A stretch of 64,000 bases of DNA from Psychrobacter immobilis (GTDB lineage Bacteria > Pseudomonadota > Gammaproteobacteria > Pseudomonadales > Moraxellaceae), in NCBI RefSeq assembly GCF_904846225.1, contig NZ_CAJGZJ010000005.1, positions 124,001 through 188,000 of the forward strand, given 5' to 3'. A model generated the notes under the pieces. The model made no database searches. It saw only the letters and a program-made list of their open reading frames with translations, and had not been told where the DNA came from. Numbering within the stretch: position 1 is the first letter of the stretch; each line of letters begins with the position of its first letter. Shown in pieces: positions 16,518-23,955 of the stretch. The position numbers were made by a program, and so were the translations under genes.

Positions 16518-18017
16518 TTATCGGCTACCTGGTGTAGGCGTCGTTAGATAAGGAAATACTGAGTCAAACTCAGTCGCAGGTTTAAGGGCACCATCTGTGA
16601 ACAGTGCTTTTCCAGCTTTAGCATCCGCAGGTACACAAGTCACGGCAGCTGGTAGACCTGCATGACACAAGGCACCCATAGAGACTCTCAATGCAATGTC
16701 AGTCACGTCATCACCAGGGCGTCTACCATTTGGAAATCCTGCAACGTCTTTGGCAGTTGCATTGGGACGACCGTCATTCTGACCAGGAATAATACTAATC
16801 ACACCCAGATCATTCTGATTGGCAGCGGCAACCGCAGGCGTAGTCGTGTTGAGTCGTAACATATCTGCCGGCACTTGATTGGTATTGGCAGGTTTATTGA
16901 TCGTCGGAACACCTGTTAAGAATGCGGTCACTAAATCTTGACGTGGGAAATTGGTTGGTGCTGGAGCTTGTGGATACAAGGTCTGAATCAATGCTGGGAG
17001 CGTAGGATAAAAGACATAAGGGGCAAATTTTGCGACATCGTCTTTTGGCTCTGACGCATTGAATTTATCTTTATCCTTTAGACCAATGACGACTTCGTTA
17101 ACCAATGGCATGCCCAGTCTGGAAACCTGAGTCCATGCGCCACCTTTTTTAGCGGTGGTGCTGATGCCAGACGCAGGTGAAGGATTCACCAAAGTTGCCT
17201 GACGGACACTAGCTGTCGTCCAAGCACCAATCACAGGGTCTTTGCTACTTGCATTGACGAGACAAGCTTTTGGCACTTCCATCGCAATTGATGTGACGTT
17301 TTTATCTGCCAATATATTGGTACCACCATCACGTGCACCCAATGGGTTTAGGTTGACCAAGTCAAACACTCTACCCAAATCGATAGCAAAGCCTTCAGCA
17401 CGCTGACCGACGAAAACCTTACCTTGACCACAGTTGCCTAAATTTAGCGTTTTGATAAAGCTTCGCGCGTATGTCGGATAGTCTGCAAAGGATTTAGTAC
17501 CGATATAATCGAATGGCTTGTTAAATTTACCTAAGGAGGACCGCGAGCCACTACGTCGATCGCCTTTGACCATCGTTACATCATAGCTTTCATTCGTTTG
17601 TACATTAGCCGAATTTGATGCATCACCAGCATTAGACAAAGGTATGGCGACATTTGGCGTCGATGGATTGCCATCTGAATCAATTTCAATACTGTTTAGA
17701 TTTTGAGTAAAATCAAATTGGAAAGTAATGTCTTCAACAGCGTCACCGTTATTGTCGATGTGAATCTCATACAGCGCATCTGGGTCTAGGGCGAAATAAT
17801 TGGGTCCACCGTAGGCATCTTGCAGCGGCAAATAGTTAGCAATAATCGTGACGTAATCTGCCCGATTATTTTCATAGCTGTTGAACATATAAAAGTCAGA
17901 GGCATCGACTTTTGGGGTTTTGGTGATAGAAGGGGCTTCGCGGTGACTTGACGCTACTGCACTTGCACTCACGCACAAGGTCATGGCTGCGATTAGAGCT
18001 TTGGTGGTATGTTTCAT
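16518..18017 (-). CDS. Secreted DUF4331-family protein
   Basis: A 499-residue protein with a Sec signal peptide (cleavage near ASAVAS, residues 20-24). The mature N-terminus carries the family signature SHREAPSI...KVDASDFYMFNSYE. The body is beta-rich, with DUF4331 features: the LYEIHIDNNGDAVEDITFQF segment at residues about 83-102, GRVFDLVNLNPLG, and NEVVIGLKDKDKFN. Members are exported proteins of unknown biochemical role in many proteobacteria. A pair of cysteines near the end (LCHAGLPAAVTC) could form a disulfide. It is the first gene of the minus-strand operon with the lipoprotein, TPR and HupE/UreJ genes; a good AAGGA precedes the ATG. A 9-base inverted repeat lies upstream at 18135-18171. 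Confidence 0.85.
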   Translation of the reverse strand: MKHTTKALIAAMTLCVSASAVASSHREAPSITKTPKVDASDFYMFNSYENNRADYVTIIANYLPLQDAYGGPNYFALDPDALYEIHIDNNGDAVEDITFQFDFTQNLNSIEIDSDGNPSTPNVAIPLSNAGDASNSANVQTNESYDVTMVKGDRRSGSRSSLGKFNKPFDYIGTKSFADYPTYARSFIKTLNLGNCGQGKVFVGQRAEGFAIDLGRVFDLVNLNPLGARDGGTNILADKNVTSIAMEVPKACLVNASSKDPVIGAWTTASVRQATLVNPSPASGISTTAKKGGAWTQVSRLGMPLVNEVVIGLKDKDKFNASEPKDDVAKFAPYVFYPTLPALIQTLYPQAPAPTNFPRQDLVTAFLTGVPTINKPANTNQVPADMLRLNTTTPAVAAANQNDLGVISIIPGQNDGRPNATAKDVAGFPNGRRPGDDVTDIALRVSMGALCHAGLPAAVTCVPADAKAGKALFTDGALKPATEFDSVFPYLTTPTPGSR

Positions 18018-18134
18018 ACGAATCCTTGTAAAGAAACTTTAAGCGATAAAGAAGGTGAATAAATATTTTGTAATGTCTTAACGTTGATAAACTAAAATTA
18101 AACAAACTAAATAATATAGTTATCAAGGTAACTT

Positions 18135-18171
18135 AAACTATACACCTAATTATAATCTAGTAGTATAGTTT
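18135..18171. promoter_or_regulatory. Inverted repeat upstream of the DUF4331 operon
   Basis: Perfect arms AAACTATAC / GTATAGTTT are separated by 19 bases that include TTATAAT. It lies 118-154 bases before the DUF4331 start and could be an operator pair around a promoter. Confidence 0.4.
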
Positions 18172-18320
18172 TCATCGGTTACATTGTACCTTTTGTCTGT
18201 TTTTTTTGGATGGAAGTGATTGAAAAATAATAAGAAAATAGAGGGTCAAATTGAATAGACCATGCACTTATTTTAAAAATAGACATAAAAATAGGCATAG
18301 AAATGAGATAAATGAAGTCA

Positions 18321-18359
18321 AAAAAATAGCTGGCTAATATCGAAATATTAACCAGCTAT
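18321..18359 (-). terminator. Intrinsic terminator of maiA
   Basis: Fifteen-base arms (18326-18340 and 18345-18359, one mismatch) enclose a CGAA loop. Read on the minus strand, the stem is followed directly by a run of T. It starts about 43 bases beyond the maiA stop codon. Confidence 0.85.
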
Positions 18360-18402
18360 ACTTATTTTTGACTGATTGAAATTTTTGGCCGATTGAAGCG
18401 CC

Positions 18403-19053
18403 TTAATGTTTTGGCGCGTCAGGTTGCATCATGGGATCAGCCTCTGCAAATGCTTTTAGCGTGCGGCAATGCGTGTCAATCTCCAAGATATTGGGATAAA
18501 GACTAAGATCTACTTTGAAGCGGCGAGCAGAAGAAACCTGCGGAATTAAATAGCAATCTGCAAAAGTAGGGCGGTCACCATAGCAGAATTTTGCGCGATT
18601 TTTATCTGCTGCTAAGCGTTTTTCTAACGCAGCAAAACCCTCGCTCATCCAGCGGTTGCACCATGCCATGACTTTATCTTCGTCTACTGCCAACTCGTTG
18701 CGTAAATACTGTAAGATACGGCGGTTATTGATCGGATGCATATCGCAACCAATCAAAGCACTAAGCGCGCGTACATGCATGCGACCAGTCGCGTCTTTGG
18801 GTAATAAGGGCTGGTCAGGATAGGCTTCCTCTAGCCACTCTAAGATAGCAGGACTTTGGTAACACGATAAATCATCAACTTGTAGGACAGGCACCAATCC
18901 TTGAGGATTGATAGATTGAAAGTCATCTTTTAGCTGCTCATCTTGCGCCAGATTGACTGCGATATAGTCATAATCCAATTCTTTTAAGTTCAATGCGATA
19001 CGAGTGCGATAAGAGGTGCTGCTACGAAAATAGCCATGAAGTTTCATCATCAT
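18403..19053 (-). CDS. maiA: Maleylacetoacetate isomerase (zeta-class glutathione transferase)
   Basis: A 216-residue two-domain GST. The thioredoxin-like N-terminus has the zeta-class active-site motif SSTSYR (compare SSCSWR/SSAAYR) and the glutathione-binding stretch NPQGLVPVLQ...CYQSPAILEWLEE. The all-helical C-terminal domain ends in YPNILEIDTHCRTLKAF. It isomerises maleylacetoacetate to fumarylacetoacetate, the step before fumarylacetoacetase in tyrosine breakdown, using glutathione catalytically in the cytoplasm. Three ATG codons in tandem (19053, 19050, 19047) follow AAAGGA; the second or third has better spacing. It is divergent from an IclR regulator, its likely controller. Maleylpyruvate isomerase is an alternative in isolation, but fahA and hpd nearby favour MaiA. 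Confidence 0.9.
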   Translation of the reverse strand: MMMKLHGYFRSSTSYRTRIALNLKELDYDYIAVNLAQDEQLKDDFQSINPQGLVPVLQVDDLSCYQSPAILEWLEEAYPDQPLLPKDATGRMHVRALSALIGCDMHPINNRRILQYLRNELAVDEDKVMAWCNRWMSEGFAALEKRLAADKNRAKFCYGDRPTFADCYLIPQVSSARRFKVDLSLYPNILEIDTHCRTLKAFAEADPMMQPDAPKH

Positions 19054-19201
19054 TTATTCCTTTTATTGTGGTATGTTGTCAGTGAAATAAGCAGTTATAA
19101 TGGTTAATAACATGCCTATTTAACATAGATAAAGAGAGTATTATTAGTCATATCTTTATTTGACTGATACTTAACAGAGCAAACCATTCATTGAGTAAAC
19201 C

Positions 19202-20065
19202 ATGCCAGCAGCTGATAACTTTGTAGATAACAACCTTGTAAATAATCCTGCCGCAACCAGTAAAAACCAGAGTGGTGTTCAATCACTTGAAATTGGGCTG
19301 TCGATATTGGATGTCCTTATCGATTATAACGAACCGATGATGTTAAAGGATATCGCCCAAGTGATGCAAATGCACCCAGCAAAGTGCCATCGTTATTTGG
19401 TCAGTCTCATTCGTAAAAACTACGCACGTAAACTTGGTGATGGTCGCTATGGACTGGGCGATAGGGTTAATGCGCTAGGACACACCGGATACAATCAAAA
19501 CAATATCTTAGAGCGGCTAACGCATATCGCTAATGAGATTAAAGATACTTTAAACTGCGCGGTACAAATCGCCAAATGGTTCAATGAAGGCCCTATCATC
19601 ATTCAATCGGTTGAGCCTGACAGTGCTATTAGTATCATTACGCGTATTGGTTCACGGATGCCGCTGACGACGTCGGCCACAGGGCAGCTGTTTGCCAGTT
19701 ATCAGCCCGACGCCATGATTGAGCCATTGGTCGTGACGGAATGGCAGACAAAGGATGATGTGGTAGCAGCAGAGAAATGGCAGCACTTCACCCAATTACA
19801 GACCAAAATCCGTACCCAAGGCTATGCGGCAGTCACGGGTGATATGTTGATGGGTATTAACGCCATTACGATTCCTGTTATCTTGCCACAGCCTACAAAC
19901 GCCGTCGCCACTTCCTCTACTATCAATGACAAGCCCTCGGTTGAAAGCTTGCCATTAGAATATGCCATTACGATTATCGGAACCACCGCGCAGTTACCGA
20001 TAAGTGAGCAGCATAAGGTGGTTGAGCAAATATTGGTCATAGCACAGCGCTATCAAATAGTGTAG
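19202..20065 (+). CDS. IclR-family transcriptional regulator
   Basis: A 287-residue regulator. A winged-helix IclR domain (about residues 20-80; QSLEIGLSILDVLIDYNEPM, then KDIAQVMQMHPAKCHRYLVSL as recognition helices) is followed by an effector-binding GAF-like domain (about 95-285) with the typical RIGSRMPLTTSATGQLFASY segment. The N-terminal 20 residues are Asn-rich and probably disordered. It is divergent from maiA across a 148-base gap and convergent with the TRAP binding protein gene. IclR proteins often control aromatic catabolism; regulation of maiA and neighbours is inference. The ligand could be homogentisate or 4-hydroxyphenylpyruvate, but nothing in the sequence identifies it. Confidence 0.88.
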   Translation: MPAADNFVDNNLVNNPAATSKNQSGVQSLEIGLSILDVLIDYNEPMMLKDIAQVMQMHPAKCHRYLVSLIRKNYARKLGDGRYGLGDRVNALGHTGYNQNNILERLTHIANEIKDTLNCAVQIAKWFNEGPIIIQSVEPDSAISIITRIGSRMPLTTSATGQLFASYQPDAMIEPLVVTEWQTKDDVVAAEKWQHFTQLQTKIRTQGYAAVTGDMLMGINAITIPVILPQPTNAVATSSTINDKPSVESLPLEYAITIIGTTAQLPISEQHKVVEQILVIAQRYQIV

Positions 20066-20120
20066 CTATTTAATAGCATAAAAATTAACTGCGCTGTGGC
20101 TTCAATGTGGCTTCAGTCAT

Positions 20121-21191
20121 TTAAACGGCACAAGCAGCGCTGGCTGCTTTAGCTTGTTCATAGACGGTTTCTCCGTCCAAACCAAGTGCTGCCAATTCAT
20201 CAAGATATTTTTGAGTACCTTCTAAAAGTGGGCCTTTCCAGTCAGGATTGTTTAAGGGGTCTGGAATATCAATCATAGTATCGCCTTTGGCACGCGCTGC
20301 AGCCATGGCTGCCTCATTACTTTCATCAAATATCTTGGCGATACGCTCTGACATTAACATCCCTGAATTGTCATCAATGACTTTTTTCAGATCGTCAGGC
20401 AGGCTGTTGTATTTGTCCTTATTCATTGTGACGACAAAGGTAGAATTGTAGAAAGGAATGTTTGTATGATGACTAAGTAGTTCATCGAGACGGAATGCTT
20501 GAATCGGTTGCCAAGTAAACGCTAAACCATCAATAACGCCGCGTTGCAATGAAGTGTAAGTATCACTGGCCGGCATACCAACAGGTGCAGCACCAGCAGC
20601 CTCTATGATGTCAGCCGCTACCACAGAGGGTTGACGTATTCGCATGCCTTTCATGTCTGCGGGCGTGCGAATGGGTTTGTCGACGGTATGTAGCGCCCCT
20701 TGCCCTGACCCCATCAAAGAAAGTAGGTGAGTGTCTTCATATTCGCTGGAAATGGCACCATCTTTATAAAGTTTATACAGTATGCAAGTCTGCTGCTCGG
20801 CTGTATTGGAGATACCTGGTAACTCGAGCACCTGAGTCAAAGGAAAGCGTCCAGCAGTGTAGCCCTGTACCTGCATACCGATATCCACAATACCTTTGGC
20901 GGTAGCGTCATAAGTGGCGCCTGGTTTGCTGAGAGTGGCAGAAGGATAGATCTCAACCTTTAAGCGTCCCTTCGAGTCGGCTTCAATCTTTCGAGCCCAA
21001 GGTTCAAAGCCTTCAGTATTTATATTGTCAGTGGCAGTCATAAAATGAGAAAACCTCAAGGTAGTGACTTTTTCTGTATTGCCTGTGCTGGTATCAGCCC
21101 CAGCGTTTACGGTTTGGTCACTATTATTACAACCCGCCACAGCAACCAAAGCCGTTAACAGCAGTCCTAAGCGCATTTTTGTTTTCATCAT
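20121..21191 (-). CDS. TRAP transporter solute-binding lipoprotein (DctP family)
   Basis: A 356-residue protein with a lipoprotein signal (lipobox VAGC, Cys21) and a TRAP-type solute-binding fold: LRFSHFMTATDNINTEGFEPWARKI at the start, the central KGMRIRQPSVVAADIIEAAGAAPVGMP that carries the conserved Arg expected to bind a carboxylate, and GVIDGLAFTWQPI. It should deliver a carboxylate substrate to a DctQM membrane pair. No dctQ or dctM is in the window, so it is an orphan here or uses one encoded elsewhere. It lies 79 bases downstream of the VOC-protein gene on the same strand (AAAGGA before the ATG), so the two are probably co-transcribed. An aromatic acid ligand would fit the context, but that is inference. 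Confidence 0.85.
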   Translation of the reverse strand: MMKTKMRLGLLLTALVAVAGCNNSDQTVNAGADTSTGNTEKVTTLRFSHFMTATDNINTEGFEPWARKIEADSKGRLKVEIYPSATLSKPGATYDATAKGIVDIGMQVQGYTAGRFPLTQVLELPGISNTAEQQTCILYKLYKDGAISSEYEDTHLLSLMGSGQGALHTVDKPIRTPADMKGMRIRQPSVVAADIIEAAGAAPVGMPASDTYTSLQRGVIDGLAFTWQPIQAFRLDELLSHHTNIPFYNSTFVVTMNKDKYNSLPDDLKKVIDDNSGMLMSERIAKIFDESNEAAMAAARAKGDTMIDIPDPLNNPDWKGPLLEGTQKYLDELAALGLDGETVYEQAKAASAACAV

Positions 21192-21270
21192 AGAATCCTT
21201 TCTTGATGGTTAAATATCGTTAGCTATCGAAGTTGAGCTTGGCGAAAACTTGCCATGAACTATCATTTAG

Positions 21271-21846
21271 TTACTCGCCAACAGGAGCCACTTCTTTGGC
21301 TTGTGTCAATTCTTCAGCGTGCAAAAACTGGGTATGTGCTGGGGCGCGTTTGGTACGTGACCATTCTTCTAGCATATCTTTTTTGATGGCGTCTGTAATC
21401 ATCGAAACTTTGTCATGTGAAGTCGCATCATCATAAGTCAGCTCTAAGCGATGACCGTTCGGATCAAAGAAGTAAATAGAATGGAAAATCCCATGATTGG
21501 TGACCCCAATCACATCGATACCTGCGTTTTCTAAATGTTCTTTAGCCAACAACAATTCGTCGCGGTCTTTTACCTTGAGTGCTAAATGCTGTACCCAGCT
21601 TGGCGTATTGGGGTCAAAGCCCATTTCAGGTTGATTGGGTACTTCAAAAAATGCCAACACATTGCCATTACCCGCATCCAAAAAAACGTGCATATAAGGG
21701 TCGAAAGCTTTGGTTGAAGGAACATGATCTTCGGCAAACGCCAAAATAAAATCCATGTTGAGGTGTTTTTGATACCATTCAACGGTTTCTTTGGCGTCTT
21801 TGCAGCGATAAGCCACATGATGAATTTTTTCAATGTTAAAGCTCAT
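21271..21846 (-). CDS. VOC-superfamily metalloprotein (glyoxalase/extradiol-dioxygenase fold)
   Basis: A 191-residue protein with two beta-alpha-beta-beta-beta modules of the vicinal-oxygen-chelate fold. Candidate metal ligands are His9 or His10 (KIHHVAYRC), Glu68 (LAFFEVP), His87 (WVQHLALKV) and Glu135 (PNGHRLELT). Four such ligands resemble glyoxalase I; two His plus one Glu also fits an extradiol dioxygenase. The C-terminal 45 residues are helical and charged. It is encoded upstream of the TRAP protein and near fahA and maiA, in a locus that lacks a recognisable homogentisate dioxygenase. Substrate unknown; an aromatic-catabolism role is inferred from context. The ATG is preceded by a strong AAAGGAG. 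Confidence 0.8.
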   Translation of the reverse strand: MSFNIEKIHHVAYRCKDAKETVEWYQKHLNMDFILAFAEDHVPSTKAFDPYMHVFLDAGNGNVLAFFEVPNQPEMGFDPNTPSWVQHLALKVKDRDELLLAKEHLENAGIDVIGVTNHGIFHSIYFFDPNGHRLELTYDDATSHDKVSMITDAIKKDMLEEWSRTKRAPAHTQFLHAEELTQAKEVAPVGE

Positions 21847-21871
21847 ATCAAACTCCTTTTGATAAGGCGCT

Positions 21872-21979
21872 TATAGTCAAATCCCTATAAATCCGCTACA
21901 TCGTCACCCACGCTTGATGTACTACTTGTACTATCTGTGCGTGGCTTCCTTGTATCGAAATTATTTGGCTTCGACTATA
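21872..21979 (-). repeat. 108-bp dispersed repeat, minus-orientation copy
   Basis: Read on the minus strand it begins TATAGTCGAAGCC and ends GGGATTTGACTATA. It aligns over its full 108 bases with the element at 26546-26653, sharing blocks ATAATTT, GATACAAGGAAG and TAGTA. It lies in the 5' region of the VOC gene. Confidence 0.75.
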
Positions 21980-21986
21980 GCAAGTT

Positions 21987-22006
21987 GGTAGTAAATATTT
22001 ACTACC
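21987..22006. promoter_or_regulatory. Perfect 20-bp palindrome upstream of the VOC gene
   Basis: GGTAGTAAATATTTACTACC is a perfect dyad with no spacer, 141 bases upstream of the VOC-protein start, next to the 108-bp repeat. A dyad of this length fits an operator for a dimeric regulator. The binding protein is unknown. Confidence 0.55.
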
Positions 22007-22067
22007 AGTAGTAGTTATTTAACTGTGCTACTCAACTGCTTTTACGCCTATTTTGCTATGTTTATAT

Positions 22068-22240
22068 TAGGGCGTGTCCTCAATCTGAACAAAAGCGACT
22101 AAATGGGCTAAAAATAGCTAAATCTTGCCAAACGTCGTCAAATAGCTAGTCAATATCTCGATATTATCTGCACTATTTTCCTTGTTTGGCTGCCATTTAT
22201 CTTATTTTTATCACCATTTTCAGATTGAGGACACGCCCTA
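22068..22240. mobile_element. 173-bp MITE-like element with perfect terminal inverted repeats
   Basis: Both ends carry GGGCGTGTCCTCAATCTGAA as perfect inverted repeats, each flanked outside by TA (included in the coordinates), consistent with a TA target duplication as made by IS630/Tc1-type and some IS5-group transposases. The 129-base interior is AT-rich and non-coding. It lies 17 bases beyond the fahA stop codon, and no transposase is nearby, so it would have been mobilised in trans. Family assignment is inference. Confidence 0.8.
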
Positions 22241-22257
22241 TTGCTATTTGTTGACTG

Positions 22258-23547
22258 TTATTTGTCAAAATCAAAGTTGATAGCGGGCAAGACTTTGCCG
22301 CGTACTTCGCCAAAACCGACACGGATGCCATCTTTTTCGCTATAGCCTTTCATAATGACCGTATCACCATCTTCAATAAAGCTACGTGTCGCGCCACCTG
22401 TTAGCGTGACGGGCTTTGTGGCATTCCAAGCAATCTCTAGCATCGAGCCATAAGAATCAGGCGTTGACCCTGAAATAGTGCCTGAACCCATCATGTCACC
22501 GACTTCTACTTTACAACCAGTGATGGTGTGATGGGTTAGCTGCTGTGCCATTGACCAGTACATATATTTGAAATTGGTCTCACAAACCACGGTGGCGCTT
22601 TCAGCGTTTTTGGGCAGTAGTTCGACCGATAAATTGATATCAAAGCTGTTCTCTGTCTCTTTTTCATTCAAGTAAGCAAGCGGCTTTGGCTCTTGAGTCG
22701 GGCACGACGTTTTAAAAGGGGCGAGCGCATCCATGGTCACGATCCACGGCGAGACTTCAGAGGCAAACGTTTTGGCATTAAATGGCCCTAAAGGCACATA
22801 TTCCCATTTTTGTATGTCACGAGCTGACCAATCATTGAGTAAGACCATGCCAAAGATGTGATCAAAGGCATTATTTACGGCAATCGGTTGACCGATATTA
22901 TTGCCTTTACCGACGACAAAAGCGGTTTCAAGTTCAAAATCGAGACGCTGACAAGCAGAAAAAATAGGACGATCGTCCGCATTTGGTTTTAGCTGACCGG
23001 ATGGGCGCACGACATCCGTGCCGCTCACGATAACGGTGCTGGCACGTCCATTGTAGCCAACTGGCATCTCAGTCCAGTTAGGCAGCAGCGCATTGCTCGG
23101 ATCACGGAACATCGTGCCGACATTGGTGGCGTGTTCTTTAGAAGAATAAAAATCGGTAAAACCCGGCACTTGGACAGGCAGGTGCATGGTGACGTCTGCT
23201 TGCTTAAAAAGGACTTTTTTCTGCAATTCTTGATTGTCGCGCAAAGTATCGCTTTCATTAGACAGCAGCGTTTGAATAATTGTGCGGGCGTGCGTCCAGT
23301 TGTCTCGACCAGAATCAATAAAAGCGTTTAGCGTGGATTGATCAAAGTATGAACCGCCATCCAAGCTTAATAAACCTTCTGCTTCGAGTACGGACAAATC
23401 CAGTACGTGCTCGCCAATTGCTACACCAGCGCGGCGCTTGCCGTCAGTAGCGTCACTAAAGATGCCATAAGGCAGATTGTGGATTGAGAAGTCAGAATCT
23501 TGAGCGATATCGATAAACGAGGTAAGGGTCTTGTCAGTCGTTGACAT
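22258..23547 (-). CDS. fahA: Fumarylacetoacetase
   Basis: A 429-residue enzyme of full fumarylacetoacetase length. An SH3-like N-terminal domain (about 1-120; FSIHNLPYGIFSD) precedes the catalytic mixed beta-roll domain. Metal and catalytic residues by family pattern are Asp132 and His139 (TDFYSSKEHATNVG), Glu205 and Glu207 (DFELETAF) and Asp239 (NDWSARDIQKWE). It cleaves fumarylacetoacetate to fumarate and acetoacetate, the last step of tyrosine breakdown. ATG 23547 has AAGGAG. The upstream region holds an imperfect inverted repeat (23577-23614); a MITE-like element lies just past the stop. There is no homogentisate dioxygenase beside it, although the two are often paired in other bacteria. 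Confidence 0.94.
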   Translation of the reverse strand: MSTTDKTLTSFIDIAQDSDFSIHNLPYGIFSDATDGKRRAGVAIGEHVLDLSVLEAEGLLSLDGGSYFDQSTLNAFIDSGRDNWTHARTIIQTLLSNESDTLRDNQELQKKVLFKQADVTMHLPVQVPGFTDFYSSKEHATNVGTMFRDPSNALLPNWTEMPVGYNGRASTVIVSGTDVVRPSGQLKPNADDRPIFSACQRLDFELETAFVVGKGNNIGQPIAVNNAFDHIFGMVLLNDWSARDIQKWEYVPLGPFNAKTFASEVSPWIVTMDALAPFKTSCPTQEPKPLAYLNEKETENSFDINLSVELLPKNAESATVVCETNFKYMYWSMAQQLTHHTITGCKVEVGDMMGSGTISGSTPDSYGSMLEIAWNATKPVTLTGGATRSFIEDGDTVIMKGYSEKDGIRVGFGEVRGKVLPAINFDFDK

Positions 23548-23576
23548 GGGTTGCTCCTTGCTAAAAATGAATAATA

Positions 23577-23614
23577 AATTACGTTATAATTAACTACTTA
23601 TGAATAATGTAATT
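23577..23614. promoter_or_regulatory. Inverted repeat upstream of fahA
   Basis: Eleven-base arms AATTACGTTAT / ATAATGTAATT (one mismatch) are 16 bases apart, 30-67 bases upstream of the fahA start. The position fits an operator overlapping the promoter. Confidence 0.4.
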
Positions 23615-23879
23615 TATAGAGGAGCAGATTGCAAGTTTTTTATATAGTGACTGCGTATTTCGCTGCTACAGTCAGTGTAAAACAGAGGAGGTGAAATTAA
23701 TTAGCGTGGCGTTTTGCTGGTATTAATTTTCCTCGCTTGCTATGAGCTTTGCCGAGCAGAGGCTTCGCAAAATTTATCTCATTAGCACTTTTTTTTAAAA
23801 TAAATCGACTGTATGAGCATTAGCATTATTATTAGCAACATCGACTTTTTTTATGTGAACTGTACAAACGCGGCGCATA

Positions 23880-23911
23880 AAAAAAGGCTAAGCAATCGCT
23901 CAACCTTTTTT
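23880..23911 (-). terminator. Intrinsic terminator of tyrB
   Basis: AAAAAAGG...CCTTTTTT outer stem with an AGC/GCT inner stem, two mismatches and an AATC loop. Read on the minus strand it follows the tyrB stop by about 45 bases and ends in a T run. Confidence 0.7.
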
Positions 23912-23955
23912 ATCACAATTATTTTTCAAACTACGTTTCTAACGCTATGGATTAA

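Larger units (their letters stand above)
18018..18402. other. Gap holding the DUF4331 promoter region and the maiA terminator
   Basis: No gene. The left part should contain the minus-strand promoter for the DUF4331 operon and includes an inverted repeat (18135-18171). The right end contains the maiA terminator (18321-18359). The middle (18180-18320) is AT-rich with nothing recognisable. Confidence 0.6.
23548..23955. other. 408-base gap between tyrB and fahA
   Basis: No gene. It contains the upstream region of fahA with an inverted repeat (23577-23614), and the tyrB terminator (23880-23911). Between them, around 23690-23735, AAATTAAT and ATTAATTT arms flank a GC-richer core and could form a hairpin; I cannot assign it a role. 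Confidence 0.5.

Noticed and set aside
22068-22240. Small gene inside the 173-bp inverted-repeat element
   Set aside because: No open frame with a start and ribosome site is present; it is a non-coding MITE-like element.
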